A stretch of DNA of 64,000 nucleotides, taken from positions 1 through 64,000 of the forward strand of contig DATNFO010000072.1 in the NCBI GenBank assembly GCA_035606355.1, given 5' to 3'. Both the position numbers and the translations under genes were made by a program. A model generated the notes under the pieces. The model was not told where the DNA came from. It made no database searches and saw nothing but the letters and a program-made list of their open reading frames with translations. Shown in pieces: positions 7,916 through 17,016 of this stretch; position 1 is the stretch's first letter, and each line of letters starts with the position of its first letter. The DNA is from Sulfopaludibacter sp035606355 (GTDB lineage: Bacteria; Acidobacteriota; Terriglobia; Bryobacterales; Bryobacteraceae).

Positions 7916-9306
7916 GACGTGGATCCATTGCAGGGCCGCTGTTGCTCTTGCTCATCGGCGGACTCTTTCTGTGGCGCAACCTGCATCCGGAAATCCCGGT
8001 GTTCGACATCGTGGCGCAGTACTGGCCGTTCGTGTTGATTGCCTGGGGCCTGCTGCGGCTGGTGGAAGTGATGTTCGCCCCCGACGCCCGCCGCGGCAGC
8101 TTCGGCGGCGGCGAAGTAGTGTTGATCGTATTGCTCTGCGTCTTCGGCTGGGGCATGTGGGAAGGCCATCTCCATCAGTTCCGCTTCGAATCCGGAAGCC
8201 TGGAGTGGTTCGGCGAACAGTTCGATTATCCGGTGACCGTGAGCGCTCCGGCCGCGGGAATGCAGCGCCTGGTGTTCGACGATCCGCGCGGCAACATCAA
8301 AGTGGTCGGCGGCGACGTGCAGCAGGTAACCGTCAGCGGGCACAAGACGGTGCGCGCCTACAATCGCGATGAGGCCAATCGCACCGACAGCAACACTCCC
8401 GTCGAGATTGTGCCGCAGGGCGATCGCCTGCTGGTGCGGTGCAATCAGGATCGCGCGCCGAACAATCAGCGCATCTCCGACGATCTTGAAGTGACGGTGC
8501 CGCGCGGCATGGCTGTGGAAGCGCACGGCAGTTCCGGCGACTTCGATGTCTCCGACCTCACCGGCGACGTGGAACTGGCGACCAACCACGGCGATGTGCG
8601 GCTGGCGCGAATCGGCGGCAACGCACGTCTGGACGTGGCGCACAGCGAGCTCATTCGAGCCGCCGATATCAAAGGCCGCATCGACCTGCAGGGACGTGGC
8701 ACGGACATCGAACTGGAAAATATTGGGGGGCAGGTCACCATCGGCGGATCGTATCAAGGCACGCTGGACTTCAAAAACCTCGCCAAGCCCCTTCAGTTCG
8801 AAGGCGCGCGCAATACCGAAGTGAGCGCGCAGGCTGTACCCGGCCACTTGAACATGGACCTCGGGCAGCTTACCGGAACTGGCATTACCGGTCCCATGCG
8901 GCTGGTGAGCGGGAGCCGCGACATCCATCTGGAGCAATTCACGCAATCGCTCGAAATGGAGTCGCAGCGCGGCGATATCGAATTGCAGCCGGCGATGCCA
9001 ATGCCGTCCATCGACGTGAAGGCGGGCAGCGGGCGCATTGAGTTGATCATGCCGGACAAGGCAACGTTCCGTTTGGACGCCACCGCCGAGCATGGCGAAG
9101 CCGTCAACGACTACGGTTCGCCGATCGAGCAGGAGCACCACGGGCGCACGGCGACCATGCGCGGCTCCGTCGGCGATGGTCCGCACGTGCAGTTGACCAT
9201 GAATCGCGGGCAGATTGAGCTTCGCAAAGCCGGCGCCGCGCCGGCAACCGACTCCGACTCGGGCTCCAAGGCCAAGGCTCTCAAGGACAGCGAAGTGAAG
9301 ATGTGA
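7912..9306 (+). CDS. DUF5668 membrane anchor plus DUF4097 beta-repeat protein
   Basis: The 464-residue product starts with a DUF5668-like pair of helices (about residues 6-55) and a further membrane segment (VVLIVLLCVFGWGMW). The remainder is a long beta-strand repeat domain of the DUF4097 type, with motifs such as GSSGDFDVSDLTGDVELATNHGDV repeating every 20-25 residues. DUF4097 proteins form extracytoplasmic beta-helices and often sit next to Psp/Lia stress genes. Here it is likely the exposed output of the ECF operon. Its stop overlaps the GTG start of the MFS gene. Confidence 0.82.
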   Translation: MRRGSIAGPLLLLLIGGLFLWRNLHPEIPVFDIVAQYWPFVLIAWGLLRLVEVMFAPDARRGSFGGGEVVLIVLLCVFGWGMWEGHLHQFRFESGSLEWFGEQFDYPVTVSAPAAGMQRLVFDDPRGNIKVVGGDVQQVTVSGHKTVRAYNRDEANRTDSNTPVEIVPQGDRLLVRCNQDRAPNNQRISDDLEVTVPRGMAVEAHGSSGDFDVSDLTGDVELATNHGDVRLARIGGNARLDVAHSELIRAADIKGRIDLQGRGTDIELENIGGQVTIGGSYQGTLDFKNLAKPLQFEGARNTEVSAQAVPGHLNMDLGQLTGTGITGPMRLVSGSRDIHLEQFTQSLEMESQRGDIELQPAMPMPSIDVKAGSGRIELIMPDKATFRLDATAEHGEAVNDYGSPIEQEHHGRTATMRGSVGDGPHVQLTMNRGQIELRKAGAAPATDSDSGSKAKALKDSEVKM

Positions 9307-10541
9307 AGGAGACGTCCCGCTCCCTCACCCTCACAACTCTGTTCCTGGTCAACGTCCTTAATATTTACGACCGGCAAGCTCTCGGTGCGGTCGTCGAACC
9401 CTTACGGCATCAGTTCGGGCTGAGCGATACGCAGCTTGGGCTGATGCCGGCTTTGTTTACGGTGGTGTATGCGATTGCCGGTTTGCCCTTGGGGCGACTG
9501 GCGGATACGCGCAGCCGTCGCGGGCTGCTGGCGATCGGAGTAACCGTCTGGGCTGGGCTTACAGGTTTGAGTGCTTTGGCGGGCAGCTACGCCGCGTTGT
9601 TGGCTACCCGGCTGGGGGTGGGGATCGGCGAAGCGGTTTGCGCCCCAGTCGCGACCAGTTGGATCAGCGACTTAATCCCAGCGGCGCGCCGCGCTCGCGC
9701 GATGGCCGGGTTCATGATGGCCGTGCCGATCGGTGTGATGCTGAGTCTGGCTATCAGCGGTCCTCTGGCCCAGGCGCAGGGCTGGCGGGCCGCGCTGGCA
9801 GCCGCCGCGCTTCCGGCGATTTTGCTGGTTCCCGCGGTTCTTCGTCTCCGCGAACCGCCGCGGAGCGATTCCTCTCATACCGCGACCGCGCGCGCCTTGC
9901 GGCCGGCGGCGCTGTTCTGGTGGATAGCGGCGTCCGGCGCGCTCGTGAATTCCGCCCTATACACGTTCTCGTATTTCCTTCCGGCATACCTGACGCGCGT
10001 CCATGGAGTAGCCGTGGGAGACGCGGGGTTGTGGACGGGGATTGGGTCGGGGGTTGCGGGCGTGATCGGCGCTCTCGCCGCAGCGTGGCTCGGCGACCGC
10101 GTGCCGAATCGTCTTCGCCTTGCCGGCTGGGCGGCGCTGCTGGCTGCTCCCGCGACACTCGCTGGAATTGTCGCGCCGCGCGGGCAGATCGCCGCGACCC
10201 TCATCCTCATGATGGCGGGATACGGTCTGCTGCAAATGTATTACGGGCTCGTCTACGCGGCCCTGCATTCGGCCGTGCCCTCCGAGCTACGCGCGACGGC
10301 GATGGCCGCATACCTGATGATCAGTTATCTGTGCGGTGCTTCTTTCGGTCCATTGCTGACCGGAAAGCTGAGCGACATCTTCGCGCACGGAGTCTCCGAA
10401 ACCGCGCGTGCCGCGGGACTGCATCAGGCGATGTTTGTGATCCCTGTGCTGTGCGCGGTATTGGCGTTCGTATTGTGGCGGGGAAGCGCGGCGGGCGGCT
10501 CGGCCGTGCGGGGTTTCGACGCGACCGCGCAGTTGGGCTGA
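9303..10541 (+). CDS. MFS transporter (Spinster-like)
   Basis: The 412-residue protein has about 12 hydrophobic segments. The first helix contains the NxxDRQALGAVVEPLR pattern of the Spinster-type MFS family, and the loop between helices 2 and 3 has GRLADTRSRRGLL, the MFS signature. The substrate cannot be told. Translation starts at GTG 9303, inside ATGTGA at the end of the DUF4097 gene, so it is coupled to the envelope operon although its role there is unclear. It converges on the next gene with only three bases between the stop codons. Confidence 0.88.
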   Translation: MKETSRSLTLTTLFLVNVLNIYDRQALGAVVEPLRHQFGLSDTQLGLMPALFTVVYAIAGLPLGRLADTRSRRGLLAIGVTVWAGLTGLSALAGSYAALLATRLGVGIGEAVCAPVATSWISDLIPAARRARAMAGFMMAVPIGVMLSLAISGPLAQAQGWRAALAAAALPAILLVPAVLRLREPPRSDSSHTATARALRPAALFWWIAASGALVNSALYTFSYFLPAYLTRVHGVAVGDAGLWTGIGSGVAGVIGALAAAWLGDRVPNRLRLAGWAALLAAPATLAGIVAPRGQIAATLILMMAGYGLLQMYYGLVYAALHSAVPSELRATAMAAYLMISYLCGASFGPLLTGKLSDIFAHGVSETARAAGLHQAMFVIPVLCAVLAFVLWRGSAAGGSAVRGFDATAQLG

Positions 10542-10544
10542 GCG

Positions 10545-11150
10545 TCAGCTGGTTACCGCGCGCAATCGCCGCAGGTACGCTTCCGCCGACCGCCGGACAG
10601 CCGAGCCATCATGGAACAGCCACATCAACGTCGCGTAGTAATCCGCGTTGAATTCGCGCGTTCCGCTTTGGTACCACTTGGGCTTCGTCACGAACACATC
10701 CTGCATCAGCGCATGCAGCACTTCATGCACGCAAGTGTTCACCGAAACGAACGGCGCCTGGTCTCCGTGCGCATACCGCAGCGCAATCACGCACACGTGG
10801 CAGCCGTCGATGATCGTTGTGACTCCGGCGCGCGCACGCGCCTCGTCCCAGTAGAGCGGCAGGTCACGCGTCAACACCAGGTTGAGCACGTGCCGCTGTA
10901 GTCCCAGGAAAAGAGGCCGGTCGGCTGCCGTGTAGCGGATCTCTCCCGGACCATCCGTTGTGGCGAGAGCCATCCCGCCTCGCGCGAAGTCGCGGACTGC
11001 TTCGGGCCAGATAACGGTCCAGAAATGCCGTAGCTCGGCGGGCGCAAATTTCGCGCGAGCGTCCGTGATGCGATGGATGGGAATCGCGAGCAGGCGTCCG
11101 TCGGCGGCGGCCCCGGCCGCGGCGAGTGCGACGAAAGCCCGGCGTGTCAT
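10545..11150 (-). CDS. Secreted protein with HExxH zinc-protease-like motif
   Basis: The 201-residue product begins MTRRAFVALAAAGAAADG, which resembles a short Tat- or Sec-type signal. The only diagnostic motif is HEVLHALMQD near residue 142, a classic HExxH metal site, followed by REFNADYYATLMW, where the Glu could be a third ligand. I do not recognise the family. It may be a metallopeptidase or a catalytically inert relative. Its ATG overlaps the stop of the hybrid kinase gene (ATGA), making it the last gene of a three-gene operon. Confidence 0.6.
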   Translation of the reverse strand: MTRRAFVALAAAGAAADGRLLAIPIHRITDARAKFAPAELRHFWTVIWPEAVRDFARGGMALATTDGPGEIRYTAADRPLFLGLQRHVLNLVLTRDLPLYWDEARARAGVTTIIDGCHVCVIALRYAHGDQAPFVSVNTCVHEVLHALMQDVFVTKPKWYQSGTREFNADYYATLMWLFHDGSAVRRSAEAYLRRLRAVTS

Positions 11151-13006
11151 CCCGCGTCGAGCACTTCCCGCACTTTGGCAAGCAGGAAATCGGGCGTGAA
11201 CGGCTTATGCAGAAATGCGCGCGGCGCCTCTTCGCCGGGGCCTCCTACGGCGTTGTCGCGATACCCGGACATGTAGAGAATCTTGAGCGCGGGGTTCTTT
11301 TCGCCCAGGCTCTTGCCGAGCTCGAACCCGTTCATCTGCGGCATCACCACGTCGGTAAGCACCATGTCGATCTTATGCGAATTCTTCTCGTACGCGGCCA
11401 GCGCGGCGCTGCCGTTCGGCGCCTCCAGCACGTCGTAGCCGTTGGAGGTGAGCACGGCATAAACCAGCTTGCGCACGCCTTCCTCGTCGTCAACCAGAAG
11501 AATGGTCTCCGATCCCTTGGCCAGGTTGCGGCTCACCGGTTCGGTGATCGCTTCCTTCACGCGCGGCAGGTAAATCTCGAAAATCGTGCCGCAGTTCGGT
11601 TGGCTGTAGACCGTCACCTGGCCTTCCGCCTGTTTAATCGCGCCGTACACCGTAGCCAGCCCGAGTCCGCTGCCCTTACCAGGCGCTTTCGTGGTGAAAA
11701 ACGGCTCGAATAGCCGCGACCGCGTCTCCGGGTCCATGCCGATTCCGGTGTCGCTGACCGCGAGCATCACATACGACCCCGGCTTCACGCCGATATTCTT
11801 GCTGGCGAGCGTGTCTTCCAGGTCCGCGTTCGCCGTTTCGATCACCAGTTTGCCGCCGCGCGGCATCGCGTCGCGCGCATTCGTCGCGAGATTGACGATC
11901 ACCTGCTCAATTTGCGCGGGGTCCGCCTTCACGCGGCCGAGTCCCGGTGTCGTCAGCAGAATCAGCTCGACGTTCTGGCCCAGCATGCGCCGAAGCATCG
12001 GTTCCATGCCGGTGGCGAGTGCGTTGAGGTCCAGCACCTTGGGCTGGGCCGTGGTGCCGCGGCTGAAAGCCAGCAGGTGGCGCGTGAGGGCGGCGGCGCG
12101 CTCTCCGGCGTAGATGATCTCGTCGATGAAGCGCCGCTGCGGATTGGCCGCGGGAATCTCGGAGCGCAGCAGCTCGGCGTAACCGGTGATGACGGTGAGC
12201 ACGTTATTGAAATCGCCGGCGACTCCGCCAGCGAGCCGCCCCACCGCGTCCATCTTCTGCGCATGCGTCGCCTGTTCTTCCAGTTGGCGGCGCTTGCTGA
12301 TGTCGCGGAAGACAAGAATCGCGCCGTGCACTTCACCGTTATCGTCGCGCACGGGCGCCGCCGTGTGCTCGATCGGCACTTCCACGCCGCTGCGCGACAC
12401 CACCGCGGTGCGGTCGTGAACCGGGATCATGACGCGGTCTTTGATGGCGCGGTCCAACGGATTTTCCAGCGGCTCACGCGTCTTTTCGTCGATCAGCCGC
12501 AGGATTTCGTGCGCCGACTTGCCCCGTGCGTCCGCGCGCGACCAGCCTGTAAGCGTTTCGGCGACCGGGTTGAGGAAGGTGACCTTGCCTTCCGCGTCCG
12601 TGGCGAGCACAGCGTCGCCGATGCTGGAGAGCGTCGCCGTCAAAAGCTGGCTGCTGTCGCGCCACGATGCCGTGACCCAGGTGATCAGCGACCCGAGCAC
12701 CAGGAACGTGAGAATGCGGAAGAGAATGGCCCATGGCGGAACCGGCGCGCCCCCCTCCGGTACCATGTGCGTGAAGAAGTAGAGGTCCGCCAGTGCCGAG
12801 GCAATAGTTGCGGTGAAGCCGCCCGTGCGCCCGTAATAAAGCGCGCTGATCCACACCGCCACCACGAATAGCAGGAAGATGGTGGGCTCCAGCAACGGCC
12901 GCATCAGGAGGGTGAGCAGCAACGCCAGCGCGGTAACGGCAAGCGCGAACACGCTGCCGTGCAAGGGGGAGCGTTTCAGCGGATTCATTGAGCGGGCGCC
13001 GTTCAC
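11147..13006 (-). CDS. Hybrid histidine kinase with phosphoacceptor His replaced by Gly
   Basis: The order is a DUF4118-like four-helix membrane input (about residues 15-110), a PAS domain (about 120-250), a dimerisation helix, a HATPase domain with intact boxes (LATNARDAMPRGG, DTGIGMD, GKGSGLGLATVYG), and a C-terminal receiver with its Asp in LTDVVMPQMNG. The dimerisation helix reads RLAGGVAGDFNN; in this family the sequence is AHDFNN, where His is the phosphorylated residue. Here codon 264 (12217-12215) is GGC, Gly. The start is GTG 13006, or ATG 12988. It follows the acyltransferase gene by six bases. Confidence 0.9.
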   Translation of the reverse strand: MNGARSMNPLKRSPLHGSVFALAVTALALLLTLLMRPLLEPTIFLLFVVAVWISALYYGRTGGFTATIASALADLYFFTHMVPEGGAPVPPWAILFRILTFLVLGSLITWVTASWRDSSQLLTATLSSIGDAVLATDAEGKVTFLNPVAETLTGWSRADARGKSAHEILRLIDEKTREPLENPLDRAIKDRVMIPVHDRTAVVSRSGVEVPIEHTAAPVRDDNGEVHGAILVFRDISKRRQLEEQATHAQKMDAVGRLAGGVAGDFNNVLTVITGYAELLRSEIPAANPQRRFIDEIIYAGERAAALTRHLLAFSRGTTAQPKVLDLNALATGMEPMLRRMLGQNVELILLTTPGLGRVKADPAQIEQVIVNLATNARDAMPRGGKLVIETANADLEDTLASKNIGVKPGSYVMLAVSDTGIGMDPETRSRLFEPFFTTKAPGKGSGLGLATVYGAIKQAEGQVTVYSQPNCGTIFEIYLPRVKEAITEPVSRNLAKGSETILLVDDEEGVRKLVYAVLTSNGYDVLEAPNGSAALAAYEKNSHKIDMVLTDVVMPQMNGFELGKSLGEKNPALKILYMSGYRDNAVGGPGEEAPRAFLHKPFTPDFLLAKVREVLDAG

Positions 13007-13012
13007 AGAATA

Positions 13013-13942
13013 CTACAGCGCATGGGGGGCCTCCCGTGTGGTTGCATACAGGGGTGCTTCGCCCGGAGGCCTTGTTTTCCAACGCCGGTGGATCCAGAGC
13101 CACTGGTCAGGGTACTGGCGGATAACCGTTTCGAGCTGCGACTGCAACGCCTGCGTATCGCGTACCGCATCACCGCTGAGTTCGACGGGCGGATAGAAGC
13201 GCAGCACATAGCGGCCCTCGGTTTCTTCCCAGAGAGCGAATCCCGGAATCACCGTCGCCCCTGAGCGCGCCGCGATTCGCGCAAACCCGGTTCCCGCACT
13301 GGCCGGCACGCCGAAGAAATTGACGAATTCTCCCTCTTCGACGGCAGCGTTCTGATCGATGAGCAGGCCCACGGCTTCGTTGAGCGTGAGCGCTTTGAAA
13401 ATCGTGCGGGCAAAGTCGCGCTTGGCGATCACGCGATTCCCCGAAAGCGACCTGCGCCGCCGCACCAGCGCGTCCAGCAGCGGATTATCGAGCGGGCGTA
13501 CCACCACGTGCATCGGTCCGGCGATCAGCGCGTGAGCGAAGGCGCTGAGCTCCCAGTTGCCGAGATGCGCCGTTGCAAACAACACACCGCGTCCACGCGC
13601 CCGCGCGGCAGTGAAGTGCTCCATGCCCTCGCAGCGAATCCACTGGTCGACAGTGTCGCGGCGTATCCGGGGAAAGCGTGCGAACGAGAGGAAGATGCGC
13701 GCTATCGAGCGGAACACGCCGTCGATGATGCCCTCACGGCCGGCCTCGTCCATCTGTGGAAAGGCGAGCGTGAGATTGCGACGCGCCACCCGCCGCAGGC
13801 GCGGGATCGCGAGATCCAGCAGCCGCGAGTACAGGCGCGCCAGACCTTCGGCGACGCCGCGCGGCGCGTATTCCAGCGTGGCGAGCGCGCACACCACGGC
13901 CGCGTACTCCAAACGATTGCGAACAGCGGAGCGGCGGCGCAT
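13013..13942 (-). CDS. Lipid A/lysophospholipid acyltransferase (LpxL/HtrB family)
   Basis: At 309 residues this matches the LpxL/HtrB acyltransferase family. The catalytic HxxxxE is in ATAHLGNWELSAF, and the downstream LLIDQNAAVEEGEFVNFFG and QYPDQWLWIHRRWKTR blocks are typical. It probably adds a secondary acyl chain to lipid A at the inner membrane. The frame is open further upstream to 14131, but that extension is Cys/Arg-rich and not protein-like; ATG 13942 begins the conserved part. It heads an operon with the hybrid kinase and the HExxH protein. Confidence 0.85.
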   Translation of the reverse strand: MRRRSAVRNRLEYAAVVCALATLEYAPRGVAEGLARLYSRLLDLAIPRLRRVARRNLTLAFPQMDEAGREGIIDGVFRSIARIFLSFARFPRIRRDTVDQWIRCEGMEHFTAARARGRGVLFATAHLGNWELSAFAHALIAGPMHVVVRPLDNPLLDALVRRRRSLSGNRVIAKRDFARTIFKALTLNEAVGLLIDQNAAVEEGEFVNFFGVPASAGTGFARIAARSGATVIPGFALWEETEGRYVLRFYPPVELSGDAVRDTQALQSQLETVIRQYPDQWLWIHRRWKTRPPGEAPLYATTREAPHAL

Positions 13943-13972
13943 GCACCCGCATTGTAGCGCTAGCGGCACGTG

Positions 13973-13995
13973 CCGACAGGAATCCTTCCTGTCGG
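13973..13995. other. Hairpin in a divergent intergenic gap
   Basis: CCGACAGGAA and TTCCTGTCGG form a perfect 10-bp stem with a three-base loop, between the acyltransferase and amidohydrolase starts. It could be an operator palindrome or an intergenic repeat; a weaker relative (CGGCAGAAAGGATTCCTATCGG) lies at about 33201-33222. Confidence 0.5.
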
Positions 13996-14063
13996 GTCGG
14001 GCGCAGCGCGACTGCTCGCAAACCTCTGGACATAGGCGACCTTCTGCCTGTATCGTACGGCTG

Positions 14064-15341
14064 ATGCAACGCCTTGTCCTCTTCTGTTCGATCACGCTAA
14101 CGGCCGCCTGCTCCGGTCCGCGTGCCAACATCGATTCCGGCCTGCTGGAGGAGATTCAGGCGATTCGCGCCGTGGACAATCATGCGCATCCGGTCCGCGC
14201 CGTCCACGCGGGAGAGGCGCCGGATCGCGATTTCGACGCGCTCCCGGTGGACAATATGGAGCCGCAGTCGGACCCCACCGGTTTACGAGCGGATTCGCCG
14301 CAGCTCGCCGAGGCGCAGCGCGCGCTCTTCGGCGGCAAGGAGCACCAGCGGGACATCGCCCGGCAGCAGGGCGACAACTACCCCGCTTGGGTGCTGGATA
14401 AGGCCGGCATCGAAACCATGGTGGCCAATCGCGTGACCATGGGGACCAGCATCGCGCCGCCGCGCTTTCGCTGGGTACCCTATGCGGATGCGTTGATGTA
14501 CCCTCTCGATAATTCGCAGCTCGCCGCGGAGAATCCAGACCGCGGCGCGTTCTTCCCCCTCGAAGACAAAGTGCGGTCGCGCTTCCTGGCTGAGCTCGGG
14601 ATTCAGAACCTGCCGGCGACTCTGGCGGACTACACCGCTCAGATCGTCACCCCCGTGCTGGAGCGCGCGCGCCACGGCGGAGCGATCGCGCAGAAGTTCG
14701 AAGCGGCGTACCTGCGGTCGCTGCGTTTCGAGAAAGTGGATGAGGCAACCGCGTCGCGAATCTATGCGCAGTACATCGGCAAGCCGGGTCCATCGCCGGC
14801 CGATTACCAGCCGCTGCAGGATTATCTCTTCCGCTACATCGCGCGCGAGTGCGGCCGCCTGGGCATGGCGGTCCACATCCACACCATGGCCGGCGCGGGC
14901 GGGTATTTCGATGTCGCGGGCGCCAGGCCATCGAACCTGGAGCCAATCTTTAACGATCCTTCGCTGCGCCGGACCAACTTCGTGATGATCCACGGGGGTT
15001 GGCCGTACGATCGCGAGGCGGACGCGATGCTTACCAAGCCGAATGTCTATCTCGATTTTTCCGCGCAGGATCTGCTGCTGCAACCTGCGACCCTCGCCGG
15101 TGTGCTGCGCGAATGGCTGGAGGCCCTTCCCGAGAAGGTCATGTTCGGGACGGATGCATATCCCTACCTGCCCGATGCCGGCTGGGAAGAATTTGTGTGG
15201 ATAGGGTCGCGGAATGCGCGGCTTGCGCTGGCGGAGGCGCTCACCGGGATGGTGCGCGACGGCGAAATTTCGCGTACGCGGGCCAGTGCAATTGCCCGTC
15301 TGGTGCTGCGCGATAATGCGCGGAAACTCTACGGGCTCTGA
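14064..15341 (+). CDS. Amidohydrolase family lipoprotein
   Basis: The mature protein follows a lipoprotein signal, MQRLVLFCSITLTAAC (lipid Cys at 16). It is 425 residues and resembles the metal-dependent amidohydrolase_2 family: DNHAHPVR supplies the HxH metal pair, AVHIHTMAGAGG and VMIHGGWPYDREA give further His ligands, and MFGTDAYPYLPD carries the conserved Asp. The substrate is unknown. The open frame extends upstream to 13557, but that part overlaps the divergent acyltransferase gene and is not protein-like, so ATG 14064 is preferred. Confidence 0.82.
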   Translation: MQRLVLFCSITLTAACSGPRANIDSGLLEEIQAIRAVDNHAHPVRAVHAGEAPDRDFDALPVDNMEPQSDPTGLRADSPQLAEAQRALFGGKEHQRDIARQQGDNYPAWVLDKAGIETMVANRVTMGTSIAPPRFRWVPYADALMYPLDNSQLAAENPDRGAFFPLEDKVRSRFLAELGIQNLPATLADYTAQIVTPVLERARHGGAIAQKFEAAYLRSLRFEKVDEATASRIYAQYIGKPGPSPADYQPLQDYLFRYIARECGRLGMAVHIHTMAGAGGYFDVAGARPSNLEPIFNDPSLRRTNFVMIHGGWPYDREADAMLTKPNVYLDFSAQDLLLQPATLAGVLREWLEALPEKVMFGTDAYPYLPDAGWEEFVWIGSRNARLALAEALTGMVRDGEISRTRASAIARLVLRDNARKLYGL

Positions 15342-15356
15342 AGAGCGGTGTGGTTT

Positions 15357-15433
15357 TGGTGGCGGCGGGGAGACTTGAACTCCCGACCTACGGATTATGA
15401 GACCGTCGCTCTAGCCAGCTGAGCTACACCGCC
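15357..15433 (-). tRNA. tRNA-Met (CAT), elongator type
   Basis: The minus strand folds as a full cloverleaf of 77 bases including an encoded CCA (15359-15357). The seven-pair acceptor stem is GGCGGTG/CGCCGCC; the D arm contains AGCTCAGCTGGCTAGAGC; the anticodon loop is CTCATAA with anticodon CAT; the T arm is GGGAGTTCAAGTCTCCC. The anticodon stem has one T-T mismatch next to the loop. The absence of an initiator-type mismatch at the first pair suggests elongator Met, though an Ile2 (lysidine) tRNA cannot be excluded. A TACACT -10 box lies at 15450-15445. Confidence 0.95.
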
Positions 15434-15686
15434 AACAACTCAACAGTGTACCAGACTACCGCCGGGCGGCAGAAACCAGGACTTCCCTCATCCGAATTGT
15501 GGAAATCTGGAATTCTCCGGGTGCGCGCCACGGGATTTCTCAAACCTACTTTCCTTTCCCGCAAAAGTCGGGTTAATCCACTGAAACAAAGCAGCTTGCA
15601 CGAACTGCTGCCGATTGGTTCAAAATGAGGTAAGTTGGCAATATTACAGATGTTTGACAGATCGGCAGACGGTTTCCCACAGAGTT

Positions 15687-15704
15687 TTCCACAGATCTGT
15701 GGAA
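15687..15704. other. Perfect 18-base palindrome after hflX
   Basis: TTCCACAGATCTGTGGAA is its own reverse complement and lies two bases past the hflX stop codon. It could form the 3'-end hairpin of the hfq-hflX transcript, although no U-tract follows. The rest of 15434-15686 shows no gene that I can support. Confidence 0.45.
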
Positions 15705-15705
15705 T

Positions 15706-16977
15706 CTATTTGGACCGCTGAAGTCGCCTTTGCAGAGACTCAGGGACTTCCGCCTCCACGATGCACTCTTCGCCCTCGTAACGGCTATCCAGGACTCTCC
15801 CGAATTCGTGTAGCAAAGCCAGCGTCGCGCCGTCCGCCGCGGGAATGCGGAGAGTCGTGCGGACAACCGGGTCCACCGGCAGCGCTTCGTCAATGGCCGC
15901 GAGCAGCCGGTCGATGCCCTGTCCGCTGAGAGCGCTGATGGCGACCGCCCGGGCTTCCGGGTGATTCCCCGCTCCCCCCAGCAGCCGCCGCTTGACCGTT
16001 TCCGGATTCGCCGCGTCCGGACCGAGCCGGTCGACCTTGTTCATCACCAGAATCTGAGGTATCGCGGAAGCGCCGATCTCCGCGAGCACCTCAAAGACAT
16101 GCGCCGTATGTTCCACGGCGGCGGGTGCGGATGCATCCACCACGTGCAGGATGAGCGCCGCTTCGTTGACCTCTTCGAGAGTGGCGCGAAAAGCTTTCAC
16201 AAGAGTGGTCGGAAGATTCCTGATGAAGCCGACCGTGTCACTCATCAGGACGCGGCGGCGAGATGGCAGCGTCAGCGAACGAACGGTTGGATCGAGCGTG
16301 GCGAACATGCGCGCATCGGCCATTACGCCGGATTGCGTAAGGCGGTTGAACAGCGTGCTCTTCCCGGCATTCGTGTAGCCTGCCAGCGCGAGCGTGGCAA
16401 GCGGCACGGCACCGCGGCGCCGCCGGTGGAGCGCGCGTCCCGCGCGAACGCCTTCCAGATCGTCTTCCAGCTTCTTGATGCGCTTCGCGATTCGACGGCG
16501 ATCCGTCTCCAGTTGGGTTTCACCGGGTCCGCGCGTGCCGATTCCGCCACCCAGCCGGGACATTTCCACGCCTCGTCCGGTCAACCGCGGCAGCAGGTAA
16601 TTGAGCTGCGCCAGCTCGACTTGCAGCCGCCCTTCGCGAGTCCGTGCGCGCGAGGCGAAGATATCCAGAATGAGCTGCGTGCGATCGATGATTTTCGCGT
16701 CGATGGCTTTTTCGAGGTTGCGCTGCTGGGTAGGCGTGAGGTCGTGGTCGAAGATGACAACCCCCGCGCCGCTCGCGTGAACCGCGCCCGCGAGCTCTTC
16801 CACTTTACCTTCCCCGATGAGTGTGGAGGCTTCCGGCAGGGCGCGAGTCTGAGTGACTCGTTCGATCACCTGGGCGCCGGCGCTGGCGGCCAGCTCGGCA
16901 AGTTCGTCCAGAGATTCGTCCAGCGAAGCGATGGATTTTCGCGTGGGAGTGGTTCTGGTTTTCCACTCCAGTCCCAC
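15706..16977 (-). CDS. hflX: GTPase HflX
   Basis: The 423-residue product has the HflX-specific N-terminal domain ending LPRLTGRGVEMSRLGGGIGTRGPGETQLE, a coiled helix, and then the G domain: G1 GYTNAGKST, G3 DTVGFI and G4 NKVD. HflX rescues or splits stalled ribosomes. It is read in the same frame as hfq, 39 bases beyond its stop; no ATG or TTG exists between that stop and the GTG at 16977, so GTG is taken as start. The hfq-hflX order is conserved in many bacteria. Confidence 0.95.
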   Translation of the reverse strand: MGLEWKTRTTPTRKSIASLDESLDELAELAASAGAQVIERVTQTRALPEASTLIGEGKVEELAGAVHASGAGVVIFDHDLTPTQQRNLEKAIDAKIIDRTQLILDIFASRARTREGRLQVELAQLNYLLPRLTGRGVEMSRLGGGIGTRGPGETQLETDRRRIAKRIKKLEDDLEGVRAGRALHRRRRGAVPLATLALAGYTNAGKSTLFNRLTQSGVMADARMFATLDPTVRSLTLPSRRRVLMSDTVGFIRNLPTTLVKAFRATLEEVNEAALILHVVDASAPAAVEHTAHVFEVLAEIGASAIPQILVMNKVDRLGPDAANPETVKRRLLGGAGNHPEARAVAISALSGQGIDRLLAAIDEALPVDPVVRTTLRIPAADGATLALLHEFGRVLDSRYEGEECIVEAEVPESLQRRLQRSK

Positions 16978-17016
16978 CAGGATGGCCCGCTCTGCGGGGG
17001 TTTCGCGGGTCGTGGG

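Noticed and set aside
13557..14063. Upstream extension of the amidohydrolase
   Set aside because: It overlaps the acyltransferase gene on the other strand and is Arg/Ser-rich; the lipoprotein signal begins at 14064.
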